Shown here one piece after another: positions 39,714-47,949 of a stretch of DNA of 64,000 nucleotides; position 1 is the first letter of the stretch; the number at the start of each line of letters is the position of its first letter. Under the pieces are notes generated by a model. That model worked only from the letters and a program-made list of their open reading frames with translations. It was not told the DNA's origin and ran no database searches. This DNA comes from Cupriavidus gilardii (GTDB lineage: Bacteria; Pseudomonadota; Gammaproteobacteria; Burkholderiales; Burkholderiaceae). The stretch spans positions 124,001 through 188,000 of the forward strand of contig NZ_VZOV01000004.1 of NCBI RefSeq assembly GCF_008801915.1, in the 5' to 3' direction. A program made the translations under genes and the position numbers.

Positions 39714-40559
39714 CTAGCCGGGCTTCTTGCCGAGCACGCCGGGCCGGCGCAACTCGACGTGCCCAAGATCCATCATCTTCCAGCGCCCGCCCCAGGTCAG
39801 CCCCGCGGACTCGGCGATTTGCCCATACAACTCGTATCCGCGCATTGCCCACGGATCCTTTTCGCTGATCACCAGCTTGCCGTCGCGATAGAAGGCGCTG
39901 TCCGCGGCCAGGCCGAACTGATGGTAACTGTGATAGGCGCCCGCCTTTGTGACATGCGTGCCCATCGCGGCCAGCCTGGCCTGGCGCTCCGGACTGCGAT
40001 AGCCCTCCAGCAGCGCCATTTCATAGCCATGCTCGTCGCGCATGATCTTGTAGACCAGCAGCAGGCGCTGACGAAAATCGGCGTCGAGCAGATCCCAATT
40101 GCGGCTGGCTTCGCGAATGGTCGGGCGAATCCGTTCGACTTCCTGCGTGGTGAATACTTCCGGCGGCAATGGCGCCGGCGGAACCAGGCGTTCGCCATTC
40201 AATAAAGCGGAAATCTTCTGGTCCGGCTCGCGCAGCGCGTCATCGTACTCGAACAGCAGTTTCGGTCGCAAGGCGAGGGCAACGATCGGCGGGGTCGCGA
40301 CGACGCCCGCCGCGCACAGCAGAAAGACCTTTCGGCGCGCAACGAAGGCGCGCAATGCTTCCATCGAATCGGCTGCCTGGGAAGCCGACGTTCGTAGGGT
40401 TCCGGCCGAGCGCTGGCTTGCCGCGCTGGCATGGATACTGAGCCGCTGCCATTGCGTGCGCGCGGTCAGCAGCACGCGCTCGCGCACGTCCGGCAGCAGC
40501 AGAATGGCCGCGATCGCGACCATCAGCGCGAAATACAGGAACAGCGTAATAAAGATCAT
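39714..40559 (-). CDS. M15-family peptidoglycan peptidase, membrane-anchored (TagX-like)
   Basis: Likely L,D- or D,D-peptidase that opens the cell wall. The 281 residues contain two hydrophobic segments (about 3-22 and 80-98) and a C-terminal M15/VanY-like domain with GYRSPERQ, the zinc motif SYHQFGLAAD and a final His in MDLGHVEL. T6SS loci of Acinetobacter carry a related enzyme, TagX, needed for secretion, so this is the best functional guess. Start ATG 40559 is chosen; a TTG at 40613 in frame is possible. It is the first gene of the leftward operon. Confidence 0.85.
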   Translation of the reverse strand: MIFITLFLYFALMVAIAAILLLPDVRERVLLTARTQWQRLSIHASAASQRSAGTLRTSASQAADSMEALRAFVARRKVFLLCAAGVVATPPIVALALRPKLLFEYDDALREPDQKISALLNGERLVPPAPLPPEVFTTQEVERIRPTIREASRNWDLLDADFRQRLLLVYKIMRDEHGYEMALLEGYRSPERQARLAAMGTHVTKAGAYHSYHQFGLAADSAFYRDGKLVISEKDPWAMRGYELYGQIAESAGLTWGGRWKMMDLGHVELRRPGVLGKKPG

Positions 40560-40668
40560 CCGCTCAGTGCGCGTACCGCGCGCCGTCCAAACCGCCCATG
40601 ACAACGGCCTCAATAGTTACATTTTGTGACATTTTATTTGGCTCGATTCCGGGCTGACATTCGGCTGC

Positions 40669-40700
40669 AAAAAAATCGCCGTCTGCGAGTTGTGACGGCG
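40669..40700 (-). terminator. Leftward terminator-like hairpin in front of the M15 operon
   Basis: Read leftward, a perfect 7-bp stem (40700-40694 with 40683-40677) and a 10-base loop are followed by A and seven T residues (40675-40669). No minus-strand gene ends here, so it would act as an attenuator in the leader of the M15-tssM operon or block antisense transcription. The stem overlaps a larger palindrome (40691-40709). Confidence 0.6.
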
Positions 40701-40740
40701 CCGTTCACATATTTGCATTTTTGTTGCGGCCAGCTATAAA
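40691..40740 (+). promoter_or_regulatory. Promoter with upstream palindrome for the membrane-protein/vgrG1 unit
   Basis: TTTGCA (40712-40717), a 17-base spacer and TATAAA (40735-40740) form a good sigma-70 promoter 150 bases before the next ATG. Directly upstream lies the palindrome TGTGA-N9-TCACA (40691-40709), a possible operator. The 330 bases between 40560 and 40889 hold no gene and are A+T-richer than the surroundings. Confidence 0.58.
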
Positions 40741-40889
40741 ATCTGCGCGCTTCGTCCGCATCGGCAGCTCGCGCCACCTCGTCGAATTTCTGCTCGGGCC
40801 CTGTCTTCGAGTTATGTTGCCGATCGCTTAACTCAATTCCATCCCTGCGCTGCCCGACGCGCATTTTATTGCAATTCGAGAGCCAAAAG

Positions 40890-41795
40890 ATGAGCCACGG
40901 CGACGACTTCAAAGGAAATGGACCACCGTCGCTGTTCGGCTCGGGCAATGCCGACAGCCAGGGACCCGATACGCGCATCCTGGCCAGCCTCGAAGGGCGG
41001 GTCGCCAGTCACGCTCCTGTCAAGAAGAAGACTCCCGATATCAAGCGCCACGGCGTGTTCGCCACGCTGGCGCTGCTGCTGGTCGGCGCGGGCGCCGTGG
41101 CCTTCTGGCTGGGCAAGGGCAACGACGTCGAGGCCCCAACGGTGGCCACCGTCGTGCCGGCTGAAAGCGCGAATTCCGCCGCCAGCGCGGCCCCGGCCGC
41201 CGACATGCAGGCCGCCGCGGCAGGCGCGGCCGCTTCCGTCGAAGCGCCGGCCAGCTCCGCTACCATCGTCGATGTCAGCCCCGAGCGCGATGCCGATGAC
41301 GATGCGCTCGACAATCTCGGCAAGATGCCATCCGGCGATCTGGCCGCTGCCGGCCTCGGTGCCGCGGCACTGGCCGGCGGTACCGCGCTGGCAGCAAATG
41401 CGGCGCCAGATCATGACAAGAGCGCTGCGGACCGTCACGCCAAATCGACGACGGTCGCCGCCAAGGAACCGAATAAAAAAACGCTAAACCAAGAAGTAAA
41501 TAAAACGAAGATCACTGCATCGAATCAGACCGCGACAAAACGGCAACATTCGAATACGGCGACCAAGGTTGCTTCGCGTTCCAATTCGAACCCTACGACT
41601 GTAGGGAAGACGAAAACCGAGCGCTCGCGTATTGCCTCCAACAATACGCGCCGAGTTTCAAAAAAGACGGGCGCCAATACCGGCAATGATCGCGATGCCG
41701 AATTGCTGGCGGCATTGCTGGCCCCCACGCCCGAAGAGAAAACCACGACCGCGTCGCGGACGCGCAAAAGCGGCACCGCCCAGCGTTCGCAGTAA
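40890..41795 (+). CDS. T6SS-linked single-pass membrane protein of unknown function
   Basis: I do not recognise this family. The 301 residues have a soluble N-terminus (1-52), one membrane helix (about 54-75), an Ala-rich segment (85-135), a second weakly hydrophobic Gly/Ala run (about 150-170), and a Lys/Asn/Thr/Ser-rich tail (about 175-285) whose codons are clearly more A+T-rich than the first half. ATG 40890 has GAGAG nine bases upstream. It has its own promoter and precedes vgrG1 by 152 bases. It may assist spike loading or touch the wall through its basic tail. The tail may be a later addition. Confidence 0.75.
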   Translation: MSHGDDFKGNGPPSLFGSGNADSQGPDTRILASLEGRVASHAPVKKKTPDIKRHGVFATLALLLVGAGAVAFWLGKGNDVEAPTVATVVPAESANSAASAAPAADMQAAAAGAAASVEAPASSATIVDVSPERDADDDALDNLGKMPSGDLAAAGLGAAALAGGTALAANAAPDHDKSAADRHAKSTTVAAKEPNKKTLNQEVNKTKITASNQTATKRQHSNTATKVASRSNSNPTTVGKTKTERSRIASNNTRRVSKKTGANTGNDRDAELLAALLAPTPEEKTTTASRTRKSGTAQRSQ

Positions 41796-41947
41796 TGACG
41801 GCCGAGAGGCAAGGGTGCTGACAGAGCAGATGGCCGCGGCATCGACGCGGCCATTGCCGTTGTCGGGCAACTGATCGGCGAGCTTGCCGATCGCTGCGAC
41901 ATCCGCTGTGATAGCCCCTGCGACACCCGCTGCGACACCGAACCGCC

Positions 41948-44788
41948 ATGGACCACACCACCCTGATTCAGACTCTGTTTTCCCCGGCGCGGCGGCTGTT
42001 CCAGCTTGAAGGCGAGGGGGCCGTCGGCGAACTGGCCGTCGAGGCCTGGCTCGGCCGCGAGGCGCTGTCGGAGCTGAGCGAAACGCGCATCGTTGCGGTC
42101 AGCGCCAATGCGCGATTGCCTCTGAAGTCTCTGCTCGGCGCGAAGGTCACGCTGTGGACCACGCTGGCCGATGGCAGTCGCATTCGCCGCAGCGGACTGG
42201 TGCGCAAGGCCGAGAAGCTGGGCGCCGACGGCAGCCTGGCGCGCTATCGGCTGACCGTGGTGCCGTGGCTGTGGCTGGCCACGCAGCAGCGACATAGCCA
42301 GGTATTCCAGAACCGCACGCTGGCCGATATCGCCGAACAGATCCTGTCGCCGTACGCGCCGCATGCGGTGTGGCGCTATACGGCGGGCGCGCAGCAGCGC
42401 ATCGACGCGCTCGGTCCGCGCGAACATGTCAGCCAATATCGCGAGACCGATTACGCGTTCCTGTCCCGGCTGCTGGCCGAGGCAGGGTTGGGCTTTGCCT
42501 TTGTCGAGGACGAGCAGGCACCGTCCGGCCATGCACTGACGATCTTCGCCGACAGTCCGCAATTGCCGGAGGGGCAATCGGCTTCGGTGCGCTATCACCG
42601 CGCCCACAGCCAGGAAGAAGCCGACGCCGTGCAGCAGCTCGCTTGCCATAGCCGCGTGACGGTGCCCGGCGTCGCGGTGGTGGCGTGGGATGGCAACGGC
42701 AAGCGCACGCTGCGCGGCCATGCGCCGGCCAAGCTCGGCGGCGGCGCGCAATGCCCGGAGCCCTATCTGTCGGTCAGCCAGTCGGTGGTCGGCGATGCCG
42801 CCGGCGCGCAGCGGCTGGCCGAGCAGTTGATGGAGAGCATCGAGGCCCGCGCGCAGCTGTTCGCCGGGCAGGGTACGGTGCGTACCTTCGTCAGCGGCAC
42901 GCGCGTGGCGGTTTCCGATTGCCCGCATCTGCCCAAACAGGAAGATGCCGAGGCCGCCTATCCGCTGCTGCTCGACATCGTCGAGCACTGTGGCCTGAAC
43001 AACCTCGCGGCGGAGACGCGCGCCGCGCTGGGGCAGCGGCTGGGCCCACTCGAGGCCGCGCTGTGCTTCGATACGCCGCCCAGCGCGCCGGAGAATGGGC
43101 CGATGACGATGGGCTTCCTGGCGCTTGGCGATGCGGTGGAGCGCAGCGTGCCGACGGCGTCGCTGCGCCAGGCGGCCGAGCAATACGGCTATGCCAATCT
43201 GTTCCGCGCCTGCGATGCGCGCCGGCCGTGGCGCCCGCGCGTGGTCGATGGCAACGGCGCCAGGCTGTTTGCCGCGCCGACCGCGATCGGCGTGCAGACC
43301 GCGACCGTGGTCGGCCCGCAAGGCGAGACCACGCCCAGCGGCGATGCCGAGCACCATGTCAGCCCGCGCGGCGAGATTCGGGTCCGCTTCCCGTGGCAGA
43401 AGGGCGAGCGCGACGATGACCGCAGCACGCGCTGGGTCCGCGTCGCTCAGCGCCAGGCCGGTGCAGGCATGGGCTGGCAATGGCTGCCGCGTATCGGCCA
43501 AGAGGTGCTGGTCAAGTTCGCCGACGACGATATCGATCAACCGATCGTGATCGGCGCACTGTACAACGGACAGGGCGAGGGCGGCATTGCGCCGACGCCG
43601 GGCGGCAAGCAGGCCGCTGCCGCCGATGCCTCGGTGTATCAGCAAGGCAGCGACACCGCGCCAAGCGCGCAGGCCAATGTCGCCGGTGGCCATGCGCCCG
43701 CCTGGCACGGCATGAGCGCTGATCAGGAAGGACACCGCAACGCCGCCGCACTGAGTGGCTTCAAGAGCCGCGAGCACGGTGGCGACGGCGCCAACCAGCT
43801 GGTGTTCGACGACAGCGACAACCAACTGCGCACGCAACTGGCCACGACGGTCCAGCACAGCCAACTCAACCTCGGCCACCTGATCCACCAGCAGGACAAC
43901 TATCGCGGCAGCTTCCGCGGCGAAGGCTTCGAGCTGCGCACCGACGGCTACGGCGCCATCCGGGGCAAGGCCGGCGTGCTGATCACCACCTACCGCGATG
44001 CGCAGAGCCAGCGGCCAGTGCCGACCGGCGACAACGCCGCCGGCATCGCGCTGATCCGGCAGGCGAAGTCGCTGACGCAGACGCTGGGCGAGGGAGCGGT
44101 CAAGCATCAGACCGCTGCGTTGCTGACGGCGATGGATGACGAGGCTCCGCTGGCCAAGCTGGAGACCGCCGCCTCCGGCATGGTCGACGGCAAGGACCTG
44201 GACGCCGCGATGCAGGACGCCGCCAGCGGCAACCAGCAGACGCAAGGCAAGGTGCCGCATCCGAGCGAAGCCATCGTGCAACTGGCCGGCCGCGCTGGCC
44301 TGGCGATGGTCGCCGGACAGGAACTGCAGATGGTCAACGGAAAGTCGCTCGGCATGGTGTCAGGCCAGGACACCAACCTGGCGATCGGCAAGCAGGCACG
44401 ATTGCACAGCGGTCAAGCCATCGGCATCGCCGCGGCGCTGGAGAAAGCGGGCGAAGGCAACACCGGCCTGAAGCTGATCGCCGGTAGCGAAGACATCGAC
44501 GTGCAGGCCCAGCACGACGCGATGAAGCTGCAGGCGAAGGATGAACTGAAGGTCGTGTCGGCGAATATGCAGGTGGACTTTGCTGCCGCGAAGCGGATTC
44601 GCGTGGCGACGGCGGGCGGGGCGTCGATCACGATTGAGGGTGGGAATATTACAGTGGAGTGTCCGGGGGCGATTACTTACAAGAGTGCGCAGCGGAAGTT
44701 TGATGGGCCAGTGAATACAAACTATGATTTGCCGCTGATGCCAGAAAATCCGTTGGTGTTGAAACGTCGACCGCCATTCTCGATTTAG
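41948..44788 (+). CDS. vgrG: VgrG spike protein 1 (TssI), with C-terminal DUF2345 needle
   Basis: Trimeric T6SS spike that carries cargo. The 946 residues include the gp27-like N-terminal part (1-430; YRLTVVPWLWLATQQRHSQVFQNRTLADIAEQIL), the gp5 OB-fold (RVRFPWQKG...RVAQRQAGAGMGWQWLPRIGQEVLVKFADDD) and a long DUF2345 region with repetitive beta-helix needle to the end. From about base 44610 the codons become noticeably A+T-rich, coinciding with the start of the cargo cassette. The stop lies six bases before the effector ATG, so spike and cargo are co-translated. Confidence 0.95.
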   Translation: MDHTTLIQTLFSPARRLFQLEGEGAVGELAVEAWLGREALSELSETRIVAVSANARLPLKSLLGAKVTLWTTLADGSRIRRSGLVRKAEKLGADGSLARYRLTVVPWLWLATQQRHSQVFQNRTLADIAEQILSPYAPHAVWRYTAGAQQRIDALGPREHVSQYRETDYAFLSRLLAEAGLGFAFVEDEQAPSGHALTIFADSPQLPEGQSASVRYHRAHSQEEADAVQQLACHSRVTVPGVAVVAWDGNGKRTLRGHAPAKLGGGAQCPEPYLSVSQSVVGDAAGAQRLAEQLMESIEARAQLFAGQGTVRTFVSGTRVAVSDCPHLPKQEDAEAAYPLLLDIVEHCGLNNLAAETRAALGQRLGPLEAALCFDTPPSAPENGPMTMGFLALGDAVERSVPTASLRQAAEQYGYANLFRACDARRPWRPRVVDGNGARLFAAPTAIGVQTATVVGPQGETTPSGDAEHHVSPRGEIRVRFPWQKGERDDDRSTRWVRVAQRQAGAGMGWQWLPRIGQEVLVKFADDDIDQPIVIGALYNGQGEGGIAPTPGGKQAAAADASVYQQGSDTAPSAQANVAGGHAPAWHGMSADQEGHRNAAALSGFKSREHGGDGANQLVFDDSDNQLRTQLATTVQHSQLNLGHLIHQQDNYRGSFRGEGFELRTDGYGAIRGKAGVLITTYRDAQSQRPVPTGDNAAGIALIRQAKSLTQTLGEGAVKHQTAALLTAMDDEAPLAKLETAASGMVDGKDLDAAMQDAASGNQQTQGKVPHPSEAIVQLAGRAGLAMVAGQELQMVNGKSLGMVSGQDTNLAIGKQARLHSGQAIGIAAALEKAGEGNTGLKLIAGSEDIDVQAQHDAMKLQAKDELKVVSANMQVDFAAAKRIRVATAGGASITIEGGNITVECPGAITYKSAQRKFDGPVNTNYDLPLMPENPLVLKRRPPFSI

Positions 44789-44794
44789 ACTTCC

Positions 44795-46993
44795 ATGCTC
44801 ATCAGCCCTCCGTTTCTGCCCGATCGGCAGAACCATACAGAAGAGCAATGGTTGAATGCCGCCATGGCTTCGGCCCCTGAAGGGGTCTTTCCGGTGAGCC
44901 GTCACTTTGTGTGGCACGGTGGCGTCCATCTGTTAGCCCCCATGGGAAATGCCAATGCGAACAGCAGCCTCCCGGTGCGGGCGATTGCAGACGGTACCAT
45001 TGTGTTCCTACGGCGACCCACTCCCAGGTCGGAACTACCTGATCATCCACAACGTTATCCCAATGGATGGACCGACAACGGCACCATCGTTCTGCGTCAC
45101 CAGACCGACATTGGGGAAGGCTCTCAAGCTACGGACATCACGTTCTACTCCGTCTATCAGCATTTGGGCGCGATTGAACCAGGGATTAATCAGGGCCAGC
45201 GGTTGGCGCGTAAGACGGTGCTCGGTACGGCGGGCCAAATTGATGGCCAAACCGAGCGTCGGATTCACTTCGAGATTGTTTGCGATGACGAGAACCAGCG
45301 CAAATTGATGGGGCGGTCTACCGGCGAAGTCAATGTTGCTTTGAACGGGCGTAGCGATGCAGTATTCGGCGATATCTACGTCAGGATACCGGCTGGTACG
45401 GCCGTGTACGCCGAGCAACCTCCCCACAACGTCACGGCGCCGACAGCGCCCGCCGTACACACGACCACAGAGGATTACTACGTAGGTATCCGATATGCTG
45501 GGGGACTGGGGACTATCGGTCATCGTGGCGACGCCTATGTCACCACGTATCGTCGTGACGGAGCCGCTGTGGACGCTCGCACGCTAGAAGAGCCAGACGC
45601 CGAATACGACATGTATGGCCGGGCCACATCTATCAGTCGGGCATACCCCGCTTCCGGACGCCCGGCGCCAAGCGCTGTGTATGAATTGCTGCGCTTCGGC
45701 CGAGTCATTCATTCCGCTTATGAGACCCTTACACCCACGGATGTTCCACATTGGCGCAAGGTCCGATATCCCGGAGGAGAAGGATGGGTCAATCTAAACG
45801 CGCAAGGCACCACGAAGTTCAGCGACGCCGACTTCCCGCAATGGCGGGGATGGCGGGTTGTCGACGATGACACCAACACCGACAGCCGCTGCGAATCCCG
45901 ACTCATCAGGATGGAGCTGGATTCCAATGGAGATGGTGAAACCTCCCTTGCTGAACGAGGGGCACGCCTGGCGGATGCTGAAACTCGTAGAAGACTATCA
46001 AAGACGGTCTGCCGATTTCCTAGTGAGTGGAATCCTGCCACTTTTGATGTTCGTTGGGCTTGGACAACAGCTCGTGCCAACCCAAATGAGGAAGCAATAG
46101 CAGACGAATCGGGTTTCAAGGATCTCCGTCGATACGTGAACGCTCTATCGATAGACTGCCCCGAGTTCTTGGCAGCGGAGTGGCATTGGGAGCCGAAAGA
46201 GTTCATTCGCCATTTCAGGCGTTGCATGTGGCTTAGTACGGCCGAGATGGTGCAATGCCTTCCGAACGGCGCAGGCGTTCCTCGCTTCCAGGCCATGACG
46301 GAGCGGTTGACGAGAGGGCATGAGACTGCGCAGCAAATTTTACCGCCGGGGATGGCAGTCGCTTTGAATACAACGCGGCGAAAATATCTAATCCATAATG
46401 ATCGACGATCGGCCCATTTTTTTGGCCAAGTGTGTCTGGAGACGGATCACCTTCAGACGGTGCGCGAGTACGCCAGTGGTAACGCATACGACATGGCTGT
46501 CGATCCTGCTAAAGCACGGGAACTTGGGAATACGCAGCCGGGAGACGGGCCGCGGTTCAAAGGACGTGGCGTTATACAGCTGACTGGAAAGGGACTATAT
46601 CAGCAATATGGAACATATCGCGGTATGGATTTCACCACCAGCGGCCGGCATCTTCTACTCCAGAGCGATGCGTACGTAAGTTGCGATGCCGCAGGTTTCT
46701 ATTGGATAGCAGAGCGTACGCGCGATCGGATCGCAAACACAAATCCCGGGGGCAGACGCTATCGTTGGGTCCTGGACGGACACGTTGGTATCAACCGCCG
46801 AGCCGATGCAAGCCGTTTCATAACGCTAGCAAACGCCGCGGAAGTGGACGCGGACGTGCTAAGCGTGACATTGCAAGTCAATCGTGCAGCTCTGCATATC
46901 GATGAGCGACGGACATTCTTTCGGGCAGCGTACTACCAGCTATCCGACGATACGATAAGAGCTGCCAACATTGAGAATCTAAGACCAATATGA
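44795..46993 (+). CDS. Predicted T6SS cell-wall effector: degenerate M23-like, SH3-like and GH19 lysozyme domains
   Basis: Predicted antibacterial toxin delivered by VgrG1. Of 732 residues, 30-165 resemble an M23/LytM domain (WHGGVHLLAP, VYQHLG, RRIHFEI) but the second zinc ligand position reads His45 and the HxH motif has lost its first His, so it may be a binding module. A region near 270-340 looks SH3-like (WRKVRYPGGEGWVNL). An EF-hand-like loop DSNGDGETSLAE lies at 376-387. The C-terminal 480-700 is GH19-like, with probable catalytic Glu549 in GQVCLETDH and LGNTQPGDGPRFKGRGVIQLTGKGLY. GC is clearly lower than in the backbone. The next ATG overlaps its stop. Confidence 0.85.
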   Translation: MLISPPFLPDRQNHTEEQWLNAAMASAPEGVFPVSRHFVWHGGVHLLAPMGNANANSSLPVRAIADGTIVFLRRPTPRSELPDHPQRYPNGWTDNGTIVLRHQTDIGEGSQATDITFYSVYQHLGAIEPGINQGQRLARKTVLGTAGQIDGQTERRIHFEIVCDDENQRKLMGRSTGEVNVALNGRSDAVFGDIYVRIPAGTAVYAEQPPHNVTAPTAPAVHTTTEDYYVGIRYAGGLGTIGHRGDAYVTTYRRDGAAVDARTLEEPDAEYDMYGRATSISRAYPASGRPAPSAVYELLRFGRVIHSAYETLTPTDVPHWRKVRYPGGEGWVNLNAQGTTKFSDADFPQWRGWRVVDDDTNTDSRCESRLIRMELDSNGDGETSLAERGARLADAETRRRLSKTVCRFPSEWNPATFDVRWAWTTARANPNEEAIADESGFKDLRRYVNALSIDCPEFLAAEWHWEPKEFIRHFRRCMWLSTAEMVQCLPNGAGVPRFQAMTERLTRGHETAQQILPPGMAVALNTTRRKYLIHNDRRSAHFFGQVCLETDHLQTVREYASGNAYDMAVDPAKARELGNTQPGDGPRFKGRGVIQLTGKGLYQQYGTYRGMDFTTSGRHLLLQSDAYVSCDAAGFYWIAERTRDRIANTNPGGRRYRWVLDGHVGINRRADASRFITLANAAEVDADVLSVTLQVNRAALHIDERRTFFRAAYYQLSDDTIRAANIENLRPI

Positions 46994-47601
46994 ACCGGCT
47001 AACATCCTTTCTTCCAGTTGTTCTGTTGGTAGCCTGTTCCACCGCGGCCGCCGACTACTGGGAGGCGTGCGGCGCCTCAATTCCCTTGTCGTCGACCGGT
47101 TTTGAGGCGCTGCCCTCCAGTCCCGAGGACGCAACGTCCTGCAGCCGGTTTTATCGTTACGCCGGTCATGCTGGCCAAAAAAGTCAGCCGTCAGCGGTGT
47201 TCTCGGTCTCTGTGTTTCGGGGCGATTTGGCATCGATACTCACTACGGTACCCTCCAACTTCGGTGCGAGACCCGATGGAACGGTCGAGTTCCAGATGCC
47301 AGAGGTCGCCGAGCAAGCTGCAACTGGTTTTTTTAGCCGCCCAACTTCCATTCTTAATCGCAGCACAGCCATGGAAAATGGGGTGGGTTATATGATCGTC
47401 GAGTACGGCAGAGAAGTAAGGCGAATAGAGGCCGTTTCCGAAATCGAGGCGATCGAGACGAAAGAAAAGCAGCGCTGCACCAGCGCGATAAAAAGCGATG
47501 GACAAAAGACGTTGATGATGTCTGGCTGCATCCCGGCGAGTGGAAGAGCGAGTGCGTTCAATGCAGTCAAGAATGCGGTTAAGGCTAGTCGACTAGAGTG
47601 A
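46990..47601 (+). CDS. Predicted exported immunity protein for the GH19 effector
   Basis: Not recognised by family. The 203-residue protein begins with a hydrophobic export signal ending in LVAC (lipobox-like, Cys16) or cleaved near AAA-DY, placing it in the periplasm where a wall-cutting enzyme would act. It has several further Cys residues (27, 51, 163, 176 approximately) that could form disulfides. Its ATG overlaps the effector stop by four bases (ATGA), the coupling expected for an immunity gene. Base composition matches the effector. The role is inferred from position and localisation only. Confidence 0.72.
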   Translation: MNRLTSFLPVVLLVACSTAAADYWEACGASIPLSSTGFEALPSSPEDATSCSRFYRYAGHAGQKSQPSAVFSVSVFRGDLASILTTVPSNFGARPDGTVEFQMPEVAEQAATGFFSRPTSILNRSTAMENGVGYMIVEYGREVRRIEAVSEIEAIETKEKQRCTSAIKSDGQKTLMMSGCIPASGRASAFNAVKNAVKASRLE

Positions 47602-47949
47602 AGCCGAAACGACGGAGCCCAAATAGATAACTGCCGCCGAAAACAAGCCTTATTTTTTATGTTATCAAGAAAGCCATAAACGTCGAATTGCCTCGCTGTC
47701 TCCAAGCAAGGACTTCCTAGATGACTAGGAGTCTTGCGGGAAAGTCGTGAGTTCACTGATATCACTGCAGTCGTGTGGCCGGCGTTTCATATCGGGACTC
47801 GGTGAGGATCTATTCCAAAGAGCCATATACGGGTAGACACCGTGACCCGTCGCTAAAGCTTCGTGCGACCTTCTCTTCGAGAGATGGATGAAGGTATTGG
47901 CTCCGTAAATTTTGCGGTGCGATATTGCCCCATCTGCAGGGGAGGAGGC
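47602..47949. other. Gap between two convergent effector-immunity modules
   Basis: These 348 bases are A+T-richer than average and hold no convincing gene on either strand. A small hairpin (47711-47720 with 47725-47733, one bulge) is present but lacks a T-tract; TATTTTTTATG near 47652 has no stem in front of it. No attachment site or insertion-sequence end was recognised. Confidence 0.6.

Noticed and set aside
40560..40613. TTG start extending the M15 peptidase by 18 residues
   Set aside because: The ATG at 40559 directly precedes the first membrane helix and is the simpler choice, although the Shine-Dalgarno evidence does not exclude the TTG.
40691..40709. CRP/FNR-type binding site
   Set aside because: The half sites TGTGA/TCACA are right, but the spacer is 9 rather than 6 bases; kept only as a generic palindrome.
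44795..46993. Prophage endolysin
   Set aside because: The GH19 domain resembles phage lysozymes, but no holin, tail or integrase genes are near; immediate linkage to vgrG and an overlapping exported partner fit a T6SS effector better.
47602..47949. Small genes in the gap between the two immunity genes
   Set aside because: Open frames there lack ribosome sites, read into neighbours or show no protein-like composition.
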